A stretch of DNA of 64,000 bases, taken from positions 496,001 to 560,000 of the forward strand of contig JBGORM010000001.1 of assembly GCA_041538185.1 (NCBI GenBank). The letters are read 5' to 3'. The stretch's first letter is position 1. Every line of letters starts with the position of its first letter. Below, piece by piece: positions 1 through 8,600 of this stretch. The notes below the pieces were generated by a model. The model did not search any database and was not told the DNA's origin. It saw only the letters and a program-made list of their open reading frames with translations. Source of the DNA: Melioribacteraceae bacterium 4301-Me (lineage in GTDB: Bacteria > Bacteroidota > Ignavibacteria > Ignavibacteriales > Melioribacteraceae). Both the position numbers and the translations under genes were made by a program.

Positions 1-1
1 T

Positions 2-1066
2 TGGCAAAATGCAATTAAAGGTGACCTTTATTATCAAGCATCAACTGAACAAACTTCAAAGCTTCAAAAAGTTTTTGTACGTGTTCAGCAGGGAACTGGC
101 AATTACAAATATTTAGGTGATTTGAACAATAATGGAATAGCAGATGAAAACGAATTTGAACCAACGATATATGATGGTGATTATGTGTTAGTTACTTATC
201 CAACAGACCAGCTTTATCCAGTAATGAATTTAAAATTAAATACAAGATGGAAAATTGAATTTGCTGATTTCTTCAAAGAAAAAAATTTTTGGGGGACTAT
301 ATTCAACCCAATTTCTACTGAAACTTCATTTAGAATTGAAGAAAACAGTAATTTAACCGATACGAAGCAGATTTATTTATTAAATCTGTCAAAGTTCTTA
401 AACGACTCAACTACCATTCAAGGGGTACAATATTTTCAGAATGACATAAATATTTTTAAAAACAAAAGTGATTTCTCTTTAAGGTTTCGCTATATTCAGC
501 GTAAAAATTTGAATCAATATAGCACCGGCTTAGAAAGGGGATATTTTAACGAGAGAAGTCTTAGAATTAGATTTAATATGTTAAAAGAAATTAATAATCA
601 AACAGATATAATTTTCCAGAATGATAACTTAATATCTCCGCCAGCAACAAACAGAGCTAGAGAAGTTAAAAGTGCAAATTTTGTTAGCGATTTCTCTTAT
701 CGACCAATAAGTAATTTGGAATTTGGATTTAAAATAAGTGCTGGTCAAAGCCAAAATTATTACACGTCAATTCCAACCGTAATTAATAGTAATTCTTTGG
801 CTTTAAGATTAACATGGTCATTAGCAAATTTAGGCAGAGTAAGAACTGAACTCCAGCGAACTGAATTGACAGCAAATTCTTCAAATGTGAATATCCCTTT
901 TGAAATAACAAAAGGTAATGTTATTGGTAAAAATTATTTTTTGCAATTTAACTTCGATTACAATATTGCTAGTAATTTGTTACTTACCTTTTCTTATAAT
1001 GGACGTTTACAAGGAGATACAAAAATAATTCACACAATGCGTGCAGAAGCTAGGGCCTACTTTTAA
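2..1066 (+). CDS. C-terminal part of a large beta-barrel-like exported protein (5' end outside window)
   Basis: The frame is open from the first bases of the window with no start codon, so this is the last 354 codons of a longer protein. I do not recognise a named family. A loop rich in Asp and Asn (DLNNNGIADENEFE, about residues 41-54 of the visible part) resembles a calcium-binding dockerin or EF-hand loop. The rest alternates short polar and hydrophobic/aromatic stretches, as in transmembrane beta-strands, and the chain ends in Phe (RAYF), as many outer-membrane barrels do. Inference: an outer-membrane or surface protein anchored by a C-terminal barrel. The Nudix gene follows 24 bases later. 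It could also be a soluble beta-rich surface protein. Confidence 0.6.
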   Translation, partial: WQNAIKGDLYYQASTEQTSKLQKVFVRVQQGTGNYKYLGDLNNNGIADENEFEPTIYDGDYVLVTYPTDQLYPVMNLKLNTRWKIEFADFFKEKNFWGTIFNPISTETSFRIEENSNLTDTKQIYLLNLSKFLNDSTTIQGVQYFQNDINIFKNKSDFSLRFRYIQRKNLNQYSTGLERGYFNERSLRIRFNMLKEINNQTDIIFQNDNLISPPATNRAREVKSANFVSDFSYRPISNLEFGFKISAGQSQNYYTSIPTVINSNSLALRLTWSLANLGRVRTELQRTELTANSSNVNIPFEITKGNVIGKNYFLQFNFDYNIASNLLLTFSYNGRLQGDTKIIHTMRAEARAYF

Positions 1067-1090
1067 TTTATTAATAAAGGATTTTTTATA

Positions 1091-1552
1091 ATGAAGCTTG
1101 GTTCTAAAATTATCGAGGCACACATATTTAAACAAAGCAATTTTGATGTTGAATTCCTTTTACTTAAAAGGGCAAAAGATGTTGTTTACCCGAACCTTTG
1201 GCAGATGGTTACCGGTTCTATTAATCCTAACGAAAAAGCATACGAGGCAGCGCTTAGAGAAATCAAGGAAGAAACAAATTTAATCCCACGGAAATTTTGG
1301 GTAGTACCTAATATTAATTCGTATTATTCGCCAGAGGACGACCAAATAATTGAAATACCTGTATTTGCATGCTTAGTAGATAATTACTGCCAAGTAAAAA
1401 TTTCAAGCGAGCATGCAGAATATAAGTGGGCCAAAATTGAAGAGGCAATGAAACTATTGGCTTGGCCGGGGCAACGAAAATCGATTGAAATTATATACAG
1501 CTATATAACAAATGAAAAATCTTTTTTTGACTTGCTTGAAATTAAATTATGA
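1091..1552 (+). CDS. Nudix hydrolase
   Basis: This 153-residue protein is a single Nudix domain. Nudix enzymes hydrolyse nucleoside diphosphates linked to another group, using metal held by the Nudix box. The box is at residues 42-64: G at 42, E at 48, the REIKEE core at 56-61, then TNL, where the usual Gly is Asn. The motif KRAKDVVYPNLWQ just before the box recalls the dihydroneopterin-triphosphate/dATP pyrophosphatase (NudB-like) group, but the substrate cannot be fixed from sequence. The ATG start is supported by AAAGGA at 1076-1081. It lies downstream of the barrel protein and upstream of a promoter for the next gene, so it may be transcribed with the former. Confidence 0.88.
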   Translation: MKLGSKIIEAHIFKQSNFDVEFLLLKRAKDVVYPNLWQMVTGSINPNEKAYEAALREIKEETNLIPRKFWVVPNINSYYSPEDDQIIEIPVFACLVDNYCQVKISSEHAEYKWAKIEEAMKLLAWPGQRKSIEIIYSYITNEKSFFDLLEIKL

Positions 1553-1556
1553 AATG

Positions 1557-1585
1557 TTGACTTAAATGTAGCTTCTGTAATTTTG
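1557..1585 (+). promoter_or_regulatory. Bacteroidota-type sigma-A promoter upstream of the PfkB kinase gene
   Basis: TTG at 1557-1559 (within TTGACT) is followed 18 bases later by TAATTTTG at 1578-1585, an exact match to the TAnnTTTG -7 box described for Bacteroidota. It lies about 80 bases before the GTG start of the kinase gene, directly after the Nudix stop codon. It probably drives the kinase-mtnA-recO run and perhaps htrA. Predicted from sequence only. Confidence 0.5.
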
Positions 1586-1664
1586 TAGTTTAATTTCCGT
1601 TTAGTTTTTCTTTATTATTAAGTGCTATTTAACGATTTTTGTAACAAAAATTAAAGGAATTAAA

Positions 1665-2570
1665 GTGTCTCTTTTAATAGTCGGTTCAATTGGTACAGAT
1701 GATATCGAAACACCATTTGACAGCATTAAAAATGCTTTGGGTGGCTCAACTACTTATATATCACTTGCTGCAAGTTATTTTACTGCTCCAATAAGCATTG
1801 TGGGGGTTGTAGGCGATGATTTTGATAAAGCCTTCATTAGAACTTTTGAGGAACATAATATTGATTTGGAAGGACTTCAGATTGTTCAAGGTGGTAAAAC
1901 ATTTCGTTACGGGTGCAAATATCAATATGATTTAAACGTGAGAGATACTTTGTATACTGATTTGAATGTATTTGAAAATTTTGATCCAGTTATTCCAGAA
2001 AAAAGTAAAAAAAGCAGCTTTGTAGTGTTAGGGAATATAGCACCAAAATTACAAATGAACGTTCTTAAACAACTATATAATCCTAAATTCGTAGTTTGCG
2101 ATACAATGAACTTTTGGATTGAAAGAACTAAAGAAGAATTATTGGAGGTCCTAAAACTCGTTAACGTGCTTATTATAAATGATTCTGAAGCAAGACTATT
2201 AGCCCACGAACCTAATCTAATAAAAGCTGCTCGACTTATAAGAGAACTTGGACCTGAATATTTAATTATAAAAAAAGGTGAACACGGAGCTATGCTCTTT
2301 GCTGATAATACTGTTTTTTCGGCTCCAGCCTATCCAATGGAAAACATTTTTGACCCAACCGGTGCTGGAGACGCTTTTGCCGGAGGTTTTACCGGTTATC
2401 TTCATAAAACTCAAACCATCGATCTTGATAATATTAAACGAGCTGTAATTTATGGCAGCGTTATGGCTTCTTTTTGTGTAGAAAAATTCAGCACAAAAGG
2501 ATTGGAAGATTTAAGCTATTTGCAAATTCATGACCGTTTCTTGGAATTTCGAGAACTAACTAATTTTTAA
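1665..2570 (+). CDS. PfkB-family carbohydrate/nucleoside kinase
   Basis: A 301-residue ribokinase-fold kinase that transfers phosphate from ATP to a sugar or nucleoside. The N-terminal substrate region has GGSTTYISLAASYF near residue 26. The C-terminal PfkB signature DPTGAGDAFAGGF starts near residue 229, with the catalytic base being the Asp of GAGD. The GTG start is preceded by AAAGGA at 1653-1658. The mtnA gene begins three bases after the stop codon, so the two are almost certainly co-transcribed. This suggests a substrate linked to nucleoside or deoxysugar salvage, such as a ribose or adenosine-type compound, but that is inference. The canonical DTxGAGD is slightly changed to D-P-T-GAGD, which is common in the family. 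Confidence 0.85.
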   Translation: MSLLIVGSIGTDDIETPFDSIKNALGGSTTYISLAASYFTAPISIVGVVGDDFDKAFIRTFEEHNIDLEGLQIVQGGKTFRYGCKYQYDLNVRDTLYTDLNVFENFDPVIPEKSKKSSFVVLGNIAPKLQMNVLKQLYNPKFVVCDTMNFWIERTKEELLEVLKLVNVLIINDSEARLLAHEPNLIKAARLIRELGPEYLIIKKGEHGAMLFADNTVFSAPAYPMENIFDPTGAGDAFAGGFTGYLHKTQTIDLDNIKRAVIYGSVMASFCVEKFSTKGLEDLSYLQIHDRFLEFRELTNF

Positions 2571-2573
2571 TTA

Positions 2574-3578
2574 ATGCAAAAAATAAGAACTATAGAATTT
2601 GATAACGGCAATCTCATCTTTCTTGACCAAACAAAACTTCCTTTAGAAGAAAATTATATTGCAACTAACGACTACGAAAGAATTGCCTTAGCAATTGAAC
2701 GATTAGAAATTAGAGGCGCACCAGCAATAGGTGTTGCCGCAGCTTATGCGATAGCTGTTGGATTACTATCAGACCAAACCGAGAGTAACTTTGAAAAAAT
2801 TAATCGCCGATTAGCCATGACTAGACCGACTGCAGTAAACTTATTTTGGGCATTAGATGAAATGAAAAAAGTCTATTATGCAAATAAAAATTCAAAGATT
2901 TTGCTACCACTTTTATTTGAAAAAGCAAATGAAATACTGCAGGATGATATAAAAAAGTGCGAAGCAATTGCAGTAAATGGGAATAAAATATTTTATAAAA
3001 AATCTAACGTGTTAACTCATTGCAACACTGGCAGTTTAGCAACTGCGGGCAACGGAACAGCTTTAAATGTTATTAAAAAAGGATTTGAAAATGGATTTGT
3101 ACAACACGTGTTCGTTGATGAAACTCGGCCTTTAATGCAAGGCTCTAGGTTAACTGCTTTTGAACTTGATAAACATGGAATTCCTTTTACAATAATAACA
3201 GATTCTACAGCAGCTTTTTTAATGAAACAAGATAAAATTGATTTAGTAATTGTTGGCGCTGATAGAATAGCTTTAAACGGTGATACTGCCAATAAGATTG
3301 GTACTTACAATCTTGCGGTTTTGTCAAATTATCATAAGCTTCCTTTTTATGTTGCAGCTCCAACATCTTCGATTGATAAAAATTGTAGTAATGGCGATGA
3401 AATTAAAATTGAACTTCGTGATAAAGCAGAAATTACTCATATAAAAAATGTACAAATAACAAAAGATAATTACAATGTTTACTCTCCAGCTTTTGATGTT
3501 ACTCCAAATAACTTAATTACCGCTATCATTACCGAAAAAGATTTTCATTTACCTCCATATTATTTTAAAAATGTCTGA
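2574..3578 (+). CDS. mtnA: S-methyl-5-thioribose-1-phosphate isomerase
   Basis: This 334-residue protein belongs to the aIF2B/MtnA isomerase family, which converts methylthioribose-1-phosphate to methylthioribulose-1-phosphate in methionine salvage. Visible family motifs are RGAPAIGVAAAYA, TRPTAVNLFWAL, HCNTGSLAT (catalytic Cys near residue 150), DETRPLMQGSRLTAFEL, and GADRIALNGDTANKIGT (catalytic Asp near residue 229). The length is normal for MtnA. The start has no strong Shine-Dalgarno and sits three bases after the kinase stop, consistent with coupled translation. Its end overlaps recO by 8 bases. No other methionine-salvage gene is in the window, so a related aldose-1-phosphate isomerase role, for example on 5-deoxyribose-1-phosphate, is possible. 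Confidence 0.93.
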   Translation: MQKIRTIEFDNGNLIFLDQTKLPLEENYIATNDYERIALAIERLEIRGAPAIGVAAAYAIAVGLLSDQTESNFEKINRRLAMTRPTAVNLFWALDEMKKVYYANKNSKILLPLLFEKANEILQDDIKKCEAIAVNGNKIFYKKSNVLTHCNTGSLATAGNGTALNVIKKGFENGFVQHVFVDETRPLMQGSRLTAFELDKHGIPFTIITDSTAAFLMKQDKIDLVIVGADRIALNGDTANKIGTYNLAVLSNYHKLPFYVAAPTSSIDKNCSNGDEIKIELRDKAEITHIKNVQITKDNYNVYSPAFDVTPNNLITAIITEKDFHLPPYYFKNV

Positions 3579-4308
3579 GTTACTAAAAACAGAAGCAGTA
3601 GTATTAAACAAAATTAATTTTGGGGATACTAGTAAAATAGTTCACTTTTTTACAGAAGAGTATGGGAAATTATCTGCAATATTAAAAGGTGCCCGTTCTC
3701 CAAAATCAAAAATTGGGGTAGCACTTGACTCATTTAATATAGTGCAAATAGTTTTTTATAAAAAAGAAACAAGGGACATTCAAATTATTAGTCAAGTTGA
3801 TTTGATAAAACATTTCCATAAGATCAATGAAGACTTAGAAAAAATGAAATATTCTTCGGCAGTTATTGAATTGCTACATAATTTGACTGCAGAGTACGAG
3901 CCGCATAAAAAATTATATAAAGGCACAGTAAGAATTCTTGAAATGATTAACGAAGCTAAATATACTCCAAAGTTTTTATTCGTCAAATATTTTATTTTTT
4001 TTATAAAAGAAATTGGTTACGAAATTCCTTATGAGAATTGTACCAACTGCGGTAAAAAATTAGTTAATGAAAAAAGAATATCCTTTAACTTAGAGAAAGG
4101 TTTTTTGTGTGAGACTTGCAGAAGTGTCAGCGAAAGTTTTTTCGATTTCACAAAGGAACTTTTCAATTTTTTTGTTTGTCTAAACTCCAAAATTAATAAT
4201 GTTAGTTATGAACATGATGACCTCAATAAAATTATATTTTTTTTAGAGAAGTATTTAATGTATCATGTACACGAGTTTAAAGGTTTGAGGTCAATTAAAC
4301 TATATTAA
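3571..4308 (+). CDS. recO: DNA repair protein RecO
   Basis: A 245-residue RecO. This protein helps load RecA by annealing SSB-coated DNA and working with RecR. The N-terminal OB fold is evident from TEAVVLNKINFGDTSKIV and the YGKLSAILKGARSPKS motif, in which basic residues follow the first strands. A four-cysteine zinc site is seen at residues 157/160 (CTNC) and 180/183 (CETC). The length matches the family. The ATG overlaps the end of mtnA by 8 bases. The htrA gene follows after 27 bases with its own strong Shine-Dalgarno. Confidence 0.95.
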   Translation: MSELLKTEAVVLNKINFGDTSKIVHFFTEEYGKLSAILKGARSPKSKIGVALDSFNIVQIVFYKKETRDIQIISQVDLIKHFHKINEDLEKMKYSSAVIELLHNLTAEYEPHKKLYKGTVRILEMINEAKYTPKFLFVKYFIFFIKEIGYEIPYENCTNCGKKLVNEKRISFNLEKGFLCETCRSVSESFFDFTKELFNFFVCLNSKINNVSYEHDDLNKIIFFLEKYLMYHVHEFKGLRSIKLY

Positions 4309-4335
4309 GAAATAAATAATTGGAGGTATAAAAAA

Positions 4336-5832
4336 ATGCAGCGAAGAGGTATTATAGGAACTGTATCATTAATTATAATCGGGATTGTATTCGGCGTAGT
4401 GTTGGTCTCAGGGTTTGGCTGGATAAAACCAAGTTATGCTGATATTCAAATTGGAGCTACTAAACCGCCTGTTACAACCCTTGATCCACAAGCCGAAGCA
4501 TTTAATAACGCTTTTATAAATGTCGCCCAAAAGGTGACCCCATCTATTGTACAAATTAATGTCGTTAGCAAGGTCAAAAACTCTATACCAGATGAATTTA
4601 AATGGTTTTTTCCGTTCAAAGATATACCTAAAGAAGAATTAGGATCTGGAAGCGGTATCATAATTTCCCCCGATGGATATATATTAACTAATAATCATGT
4701 CGTAGAAAATGCAGAACAAGTTGAAGTTACGTTGTACGACAAAAGGCAGTTCGATGCAAAAGTTATAGGAACTGACCCGCTTACTGATTTAGGTGTAATA
4801 AAAATTGATGCAACAGATTTACCAGTTGCTTATTTGGGTGATTCGGACAATATTAAAGTAGGCCAATGGGTTATGGCAATTGGTAATCCATTGTCGTTAA
4901 CTTCTACTGTAACCGCAGGAATTATTAGCGCAACCGGCCGAAACATTAACATAATAAAAGATAAATATGGCGTCGAGAACTATATTCAGACCGATGCTGC
5001 TATTAATCCAGGTAACAGCGGCGGAGCTTTGGTCGACTTAAATGGTGCTGTTATTGGAATTAATTCTGCAATTGCTACTAATGGTATGACTCAAAGTTAT
5101 ATAGGTTACGGATTCGCAATACCAATTAATATTGCAAAGTCGGTTGCGCACGATTTAATTGCTCATGGTAAGATTACTCGCGGTTACATTGGTGTTAGTA
5201 TTACAGAGGTGGATGCTCAAACCGCTAAGGCAATTGGACTTAATGAGCCAAGAGGTGTTATGATTCAAGAAATATTGAAAGATGGTGCCGCATCTAAAGA
5301 AGACATCCAAGCCGGTGATGTAATACTTAAAATTGATGGGAAAGAAGTCAATCGACCCAACGAACTACAGGCTTATATTGCTACAAAGCGTGCTGGAGAT
5401 AAAGTTGTTTTAACTTTATTTAGAAACGGCAAAACGATTGAAAGAAGCGTAACCCTAAAAGCTAATAGTAAAGATAATGACGTAATTACTGCTTCTGATA
5501 AGAAAGATAGAAATATTGATGAGGATATGAATAAGACTGAAATAACCTTAGATGACCTAGGAATGACTGTAAGGAATTTAACCTCTCAAGAGAAATCGGA
5601 TTACAATGTAAAGTCTGGTATTATGATAACAGATGTAAAACAATTTGGCAGAGCATATAATCAAAAGATTCCAGAAAATACAGTTATAACTCAAGTCGAT
5701 AAGAAACCTATTGAATCCATTGGTGAATTTAAAAAGATTATTGAGAGCAAACGAGGCGGTGCGGTTCTTCTAAGAATTGTTGATAGTCAAGGCAATTCAA
5801 GATTTGTAGGGTTGGAAGTTCCAAATAAATGA
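4336..5832 (+). CDS. Do-family periplasmic serine protease (HtrA/DegP-like)
   Basis: A 498-residue envelope quality-control protease. A hydrophobic segment at residues 6-28 acts as signal peptide or anchor. The trypsin-like domain carries the triad His121 (TNNHVV), Asp151 (DPLTDLGVIK) and Ser228 (NPGNSGGA). Two PDZ domains follow: one around residues 280-370 with GYIGVSI and GDVILKIDGK, and a more divergent one around 405-495. A spacer rich in Asp and Lys lies between them. The two-PDZ layout matches DegP/DegQ rather than single-PDZ DegS. The start is fixed by GGAGGT at 4321-4326. The gene ends just before a strong hairpin terminator, which closes the kinase-mtnA-recO-htrA group. Confidence 0.95.
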   Translation: MQRRGIIGTVSLIIIGIVFGVVLVSGFGWIKPSYADIQIGATKPPVTTLDPQAEAFNNAFINVAQKVTPSIVQINVVSKVKNSIPDEFKWFFPFKDIPKEELGSGSGIIISPDGYILTNNHVVENAEQVEVTLYDKRQFDAKVIGTDPLTDLGVIKIDATDLPVAYLGDSDNIKVGQWVMAIGNPLSLTSTVTAGIISATGRNINIIKDKYGVENYIQTDAAINPGNSGGALVDLNGAVIGINSAIATNGMTQSYIGYGFAIPINIAKSVAHDLIAHGKITRGYIGVSITEVDAQTAKAIGLNEPRGVMIQEILKDGAASKEDIQAGDVILKIDGKEVNRPNELQAYIATKRAGDKVVLTLFRNGKTIERSVTLKANSKDNDVITASDKKDRNIDEDMNKTEITLDDLGMTVRNLTSQEKSDYNVKSGIMITDVKQFGRAYNQKIPENTVITQVDKKPIESIGEFKKIIESKRGGAVLLRIVDSQGNSRFVGLEVPNK

Positions 5833-5845
5833 TGCGCTCCCGTTA

Positions 5846-5877
5846 AAAAAAGCGCTCTAATTTAGAGCGCTTTTTTT
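5846..5877 (+). terminator. Rho-independent terminator after htrA
   Basis: A perfect inverted repeat, AGCGCTCTAA at 5851-5860 and TTAGAGCGCT at 5862-5871, is flanked by an A-run and followed by a T-run (5871-5877). The A-run before it and T-run after it make it likely to work in both directions. It separates htrA from aroC. Confidence 0.9.
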
Positions 5878-5908
5878 ATATTGCGACGTAAAAAAATACG
5901 GTTAAAGA

Positions 5909-7117
5909 ATGCTTAAATATTACACTGCTGGTGAATCTCACGGGAAAGGATTAACAACTATTATCTCAGGAATTCCTTCCAACTTAGAAATTAATCAAGA
6001 GTATATAAATAAAGAACTTAAAAGAAGACAAGGCGGCTACGGTCGTGGTCTTAGAATGAAAATTGAATCTGACACTGCTGAAATATTAAGCGGCGTAAGA
6101 TATGGTAAAACTCTTGGCTCACCTATTTCGTTGTTTATTAAAAACAAAGATTGGGAAAACTGGACGGAAATACTTAGTACAGAAAAAATTGGAAAACATG
6201 CCGATAAAATTACCGTTCCAAGACCAGGCCATGCAGATTTAGTTGGAGTAACAAAATACAATTACGATGATATTCGAAACTCAATAGAAAGATCAAGTGC
6301 GAGAGAAACTGCAGCGAGAGTTGCAGCGGGCTCAATAGCAAAAATATTTTTAGAAATATTCAATATTTACATTGGCAGCTTTGTTGAGAGCATTGGCGGG
6401 GTTTATCCAGCTAATAATTTCCTTAACCAGTTGTTTGAAAACAAATTTAAATCTGCTGCTAATACAATTAACTTGAAAGCAGATAAAAGTCCAGTGCGCG
6501 TTTTAGAGAAAAAACAAGAAGAGAAAATTATAAGCAAAATCAAAACTGCCAAGAAAAAAGGCGATACATTAGGCGGTACGTTTGTTGTTGTGGCTACTGG
6601 AGTGCCCGTAGGTTTAGGCAGTTTTGTTCATTACGATACAAAGTTAGATGCTGATATCGCACATGCTTTTATGTCAATTAATGCAGTTAAAGGTGTAGAA
6701 ATTGGAACGGGCTTTTCTTCAGCAGAAATTTTTGGGTCACAGTCTCATGATGAAATAGTTATTAAAAATGGTGTCCTAAGCAGACGAACAAATCGAGCAG
6801 GTGGAATTGAAGGTGGAACTTCAACCGGACTACCAATAATAGTACGTGCAGCAATGAAACCGATAGCTACATTAATGTCTCCAATTTCTACTGTTGACCT
6901 TTCTACAATGAAAGAAATTAAAGCACGTAGAGAAAGAAGCGATTTTGTTGCAGTGCCCGCATGTGCTGTAATTGGCGAATCAATGCTGGCATTAGTTTTA
7001 GCTAACAAGTTTTTAGAAAAATTTGGAGGTGACTCTATTGAAGAAGTTATGGATAATTACAATTCTTATATAAAAAAAATTCCTTTGAGAATTAAAAAGA
7101 ATTTTAAAAGCAGGTAA
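5909..7117 (+). CDS. aroC: Chorismate synthase
   Basis: A 402-residue AroC, which makes chorismate from 5-enolpyruvylshikimate-3-phosphate with reduced FMN in the last step of the shikimate pathway. Signature motifs include AGESHGKGL at the N-terminus, RRQGGYGRG, SSARETAARVAAG, and the C-terminal RRERSDFVAVPACAVIGE. The length is slightly above the common 360-390. The ATG lies 31 bases after the htrA terminator, so transcription probably starts in that short gap, although I do not see a clear promoter there. The next gene begins immediately after its stop codon. No other shikimate genes are nearby. Confidence 0.96.
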   Translation: MLKYYTAGESHGKGLTTIISGIPSNLEINQEYINKELKRRQGGYGRGLRMKIESDTAEILSGVRYGKTLGSPISLFIKNKDWENWTEILSTEKIGKHADKITVPRPGHADLVGVTKYNYDDIRNSIERSSARETAARVAAGSIAKIFLEIFNIYIGSFVESIGGVYPANNFLNQLFENKFKSAANTINLKADKSPVRVLEKKQEEKIISKIKTAKKKGDTLGGTFVVVATGVPVGLGSFVHYDTKLDADIAHAFMSINAVKGVEIGTGFSSAEIFGSQSHDEIVIKNGVLSRRTNRAGGIEGGTSTGLPIIVRAAMKPIATLMSPISTVDLSTMKEIKARRERSDFVAVPACAVIGESMLALVLANKFLEKFGGDSIEEVMDNYNSYIKKIPLRIKKNFKSR

Positions 7118-7120
7118 TTG

Positions 7121-7762
7121 ATGATAGAAATAAAAAAGTTCGTCTTTAATCCATTTCAAGAAAATACTTACTTAATTTGGGATACTAACTCTAAATGCAC
7201 TGCCGTCGTTGACCCAGGCTGCAGCAGTCCTTACGAGGAACAGCAAATAGCTGACTTCATAAAGACCAATTTATTGTCAATAAAATTTTTGATAAATACT
7301 CACTGCCATATCGACCATATCTTAGGCAATAAATTCATCAAAGAAAATTATAAATGTGAATTTTGGGCACCAGATAAAGATGTTTTTATGCTAAAATTAA
7401 TGGAAGAGCATGCTAAAAATTTTGGAATGAATTTGAAAGAATCACCTCAACCCGATAAACTAATTTCTGAGGAAATTGAGTTAAATCTTGACGGAACTAT
7501 AGGCAAATTTTTATTTACTCCTGGTCATACACCTGGTGAATATTGTATTTATTTCCCCTTAGAAAGTGTTTGTATTACTGGCGACGTACTTTTTAAAGAG
7601 GGAATTGGAAGAACAGATTTATGGGGAGGAGATTATAACTTGTTAATCAATTCAATTAAAACAAAACTGTTTACTTTACCTGAGGATGTTAAAATATATC
7701 CTGGACATGGTGAACCAAGTACAATAGGATATGAAAAATTACATAATCCTTTTCTTATTTAA
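7121..7762 (+). CDS. MBL-fold metallohydrolase (glyoxalase II-like)
   Basis: About 213 residues forming one metallo-beta-lactamase domain. The zinc motif THCHIDH occurs near residue 60, with further ligands in TPGHTPGE and TGDVLFKEGIGRTD and a terminal PGHGE. The opening NPFQENTYLIWD is typical of the small YcbL/hydroxyacylglutathione-hydrolase-like proteins, which lack the long C-terminal domain of true glyoxalase II. It probably hydrolyses a thioester, but the substrate is unknown. A TTG at 7118 also lies in frame. I prefer the ATG at 7121 because AGG at 7112-7114 is then 6 bases away. It is transcribed with aroC. Confidence 0.88.
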   Translation: MIEIKKFVFNPFQENTYLIWDTNSKCTAVVDPGCSSPYEEQQIADFIKTNLLSIKFLINTHCHIDHILGNKFIKENYKCEFWAPDKDVFMLKLMEEHAKNFGMNLKESPQPDKLISEEIELNLDGTIGKFLFTPGHTPGEYCIYFPLESVCITGDVLFKEGIGRTDLWGGDYNLLINSIKTKLFTLPEDVKIYPGHGEPSTIGYEKLHNPFLI

Positions 7763-7824
7763 ATTGATTTATGAGTTCTTAATGGATATATTGTTATTTA
7801 GAACAACTTTTTAATTAAACAAAA

Positions 7825-8592
7825 ATGACCGTAGTTACTTCTAAAAAAAATAAAAGTAAAGAATATTTTTACGTTATTATAACGCTGCTATTTATTTATC
7901 TAATCCTATTTGAATTTATTTTACCTATCAATTCATTTTTACCTAAGCCATCGTTATTAAAAGAATCGTTTAGCTCGCTTTGGAGTCAATATAATCTTCT
8001 ACAACATCTTGCATTAACTACCACTTTAATATATGCCTCACTAATTATTTCATATTTAGCTATAGAAATTTTTTCGGGCATATTCGTAAGTCTATTTGTA
8101 AATTTTCCTGGAATTATACTTTTATCAAGAATATTTAAATTTTTTTCGCCTTTTGTGATGACGATAATATTATACTTTTGGCTTCATAATTCAATATTAA
8201 GCGAATTTATTTTTTCCACTGTTATATCACTCATCTTTATGTTAAGTATTCTTGCTAAAGAGATAAGTACCATCCCACATTATTATGTTGAGTCTGCTCT
8301 TTGTCTCCAATTAAATAAAAAAGAATTATATAAAAAAGTTTTTTGGAAATATTCACAAGTAGAAATTTTTAGTCAGTTGAGGAGTCTTCATTATTATTTG
8401 TGGACATTCGTTTTGTTATATGAATATATTGGAAAAATAAATGGAATTGGAGCTGTTTTTTATTTGATTGTTGAATACAGGGACTTATCTGCATTAATTT
8501 TAATAGGTTTAATTGTTTTTATTTTGATTTGGATAGGCGAGGGAATTATTATTATTATCAATAAGAGACTTATATTTTGGAAAAAGGAATAA
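7825..8592 (+). CDS. ABC transporter permease (nitrate/sulfonate/taurine type), divergent
   Basis: A 255-residue integral membrane protein with about six hydrophobic segments. An EAA-like loop (YYVESALCLQLNKKELYKKV) precedes the last two segments, which places it with BPD_transp_1 permeases of the SsuC/TauC kind. The loop is degenerate: the usual EAA-G with conserved Ala and Gly reads VESALCLQL. The ATPase gene begins 8 bases downstream, so the two form a transporter pair. No periplasmic binding protein is nearby, so the substrate is unknown. A possible promoter (TTG at 7764, TATATTG at 7787-7793) precedes it. Confidence 0.75.
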   Translation: MTVVTSKKNKSKEYFYVIITLLFIYLILFEFILPINSFLPKPSLLKESFSSLWSQYNLLQHLALTTTLIYASLIISYLAIEIFSGIFVSLFVNFPGIILLSRIFKFFSPFVMTIILYFWLHNSILSEFIFSTVISLIFMLSILAKEISTIPHYYVESALCLQLNKKELYKKVFWKYSQVEIFSQLRSLHYYLWTFVLLYEYIGKINGIGAVFYLIVEYRDLSALILIGLIVFILIWIGEGIIIIINKRLIFWKKE

Positions 8593-8600
8593 AGTTAAGC

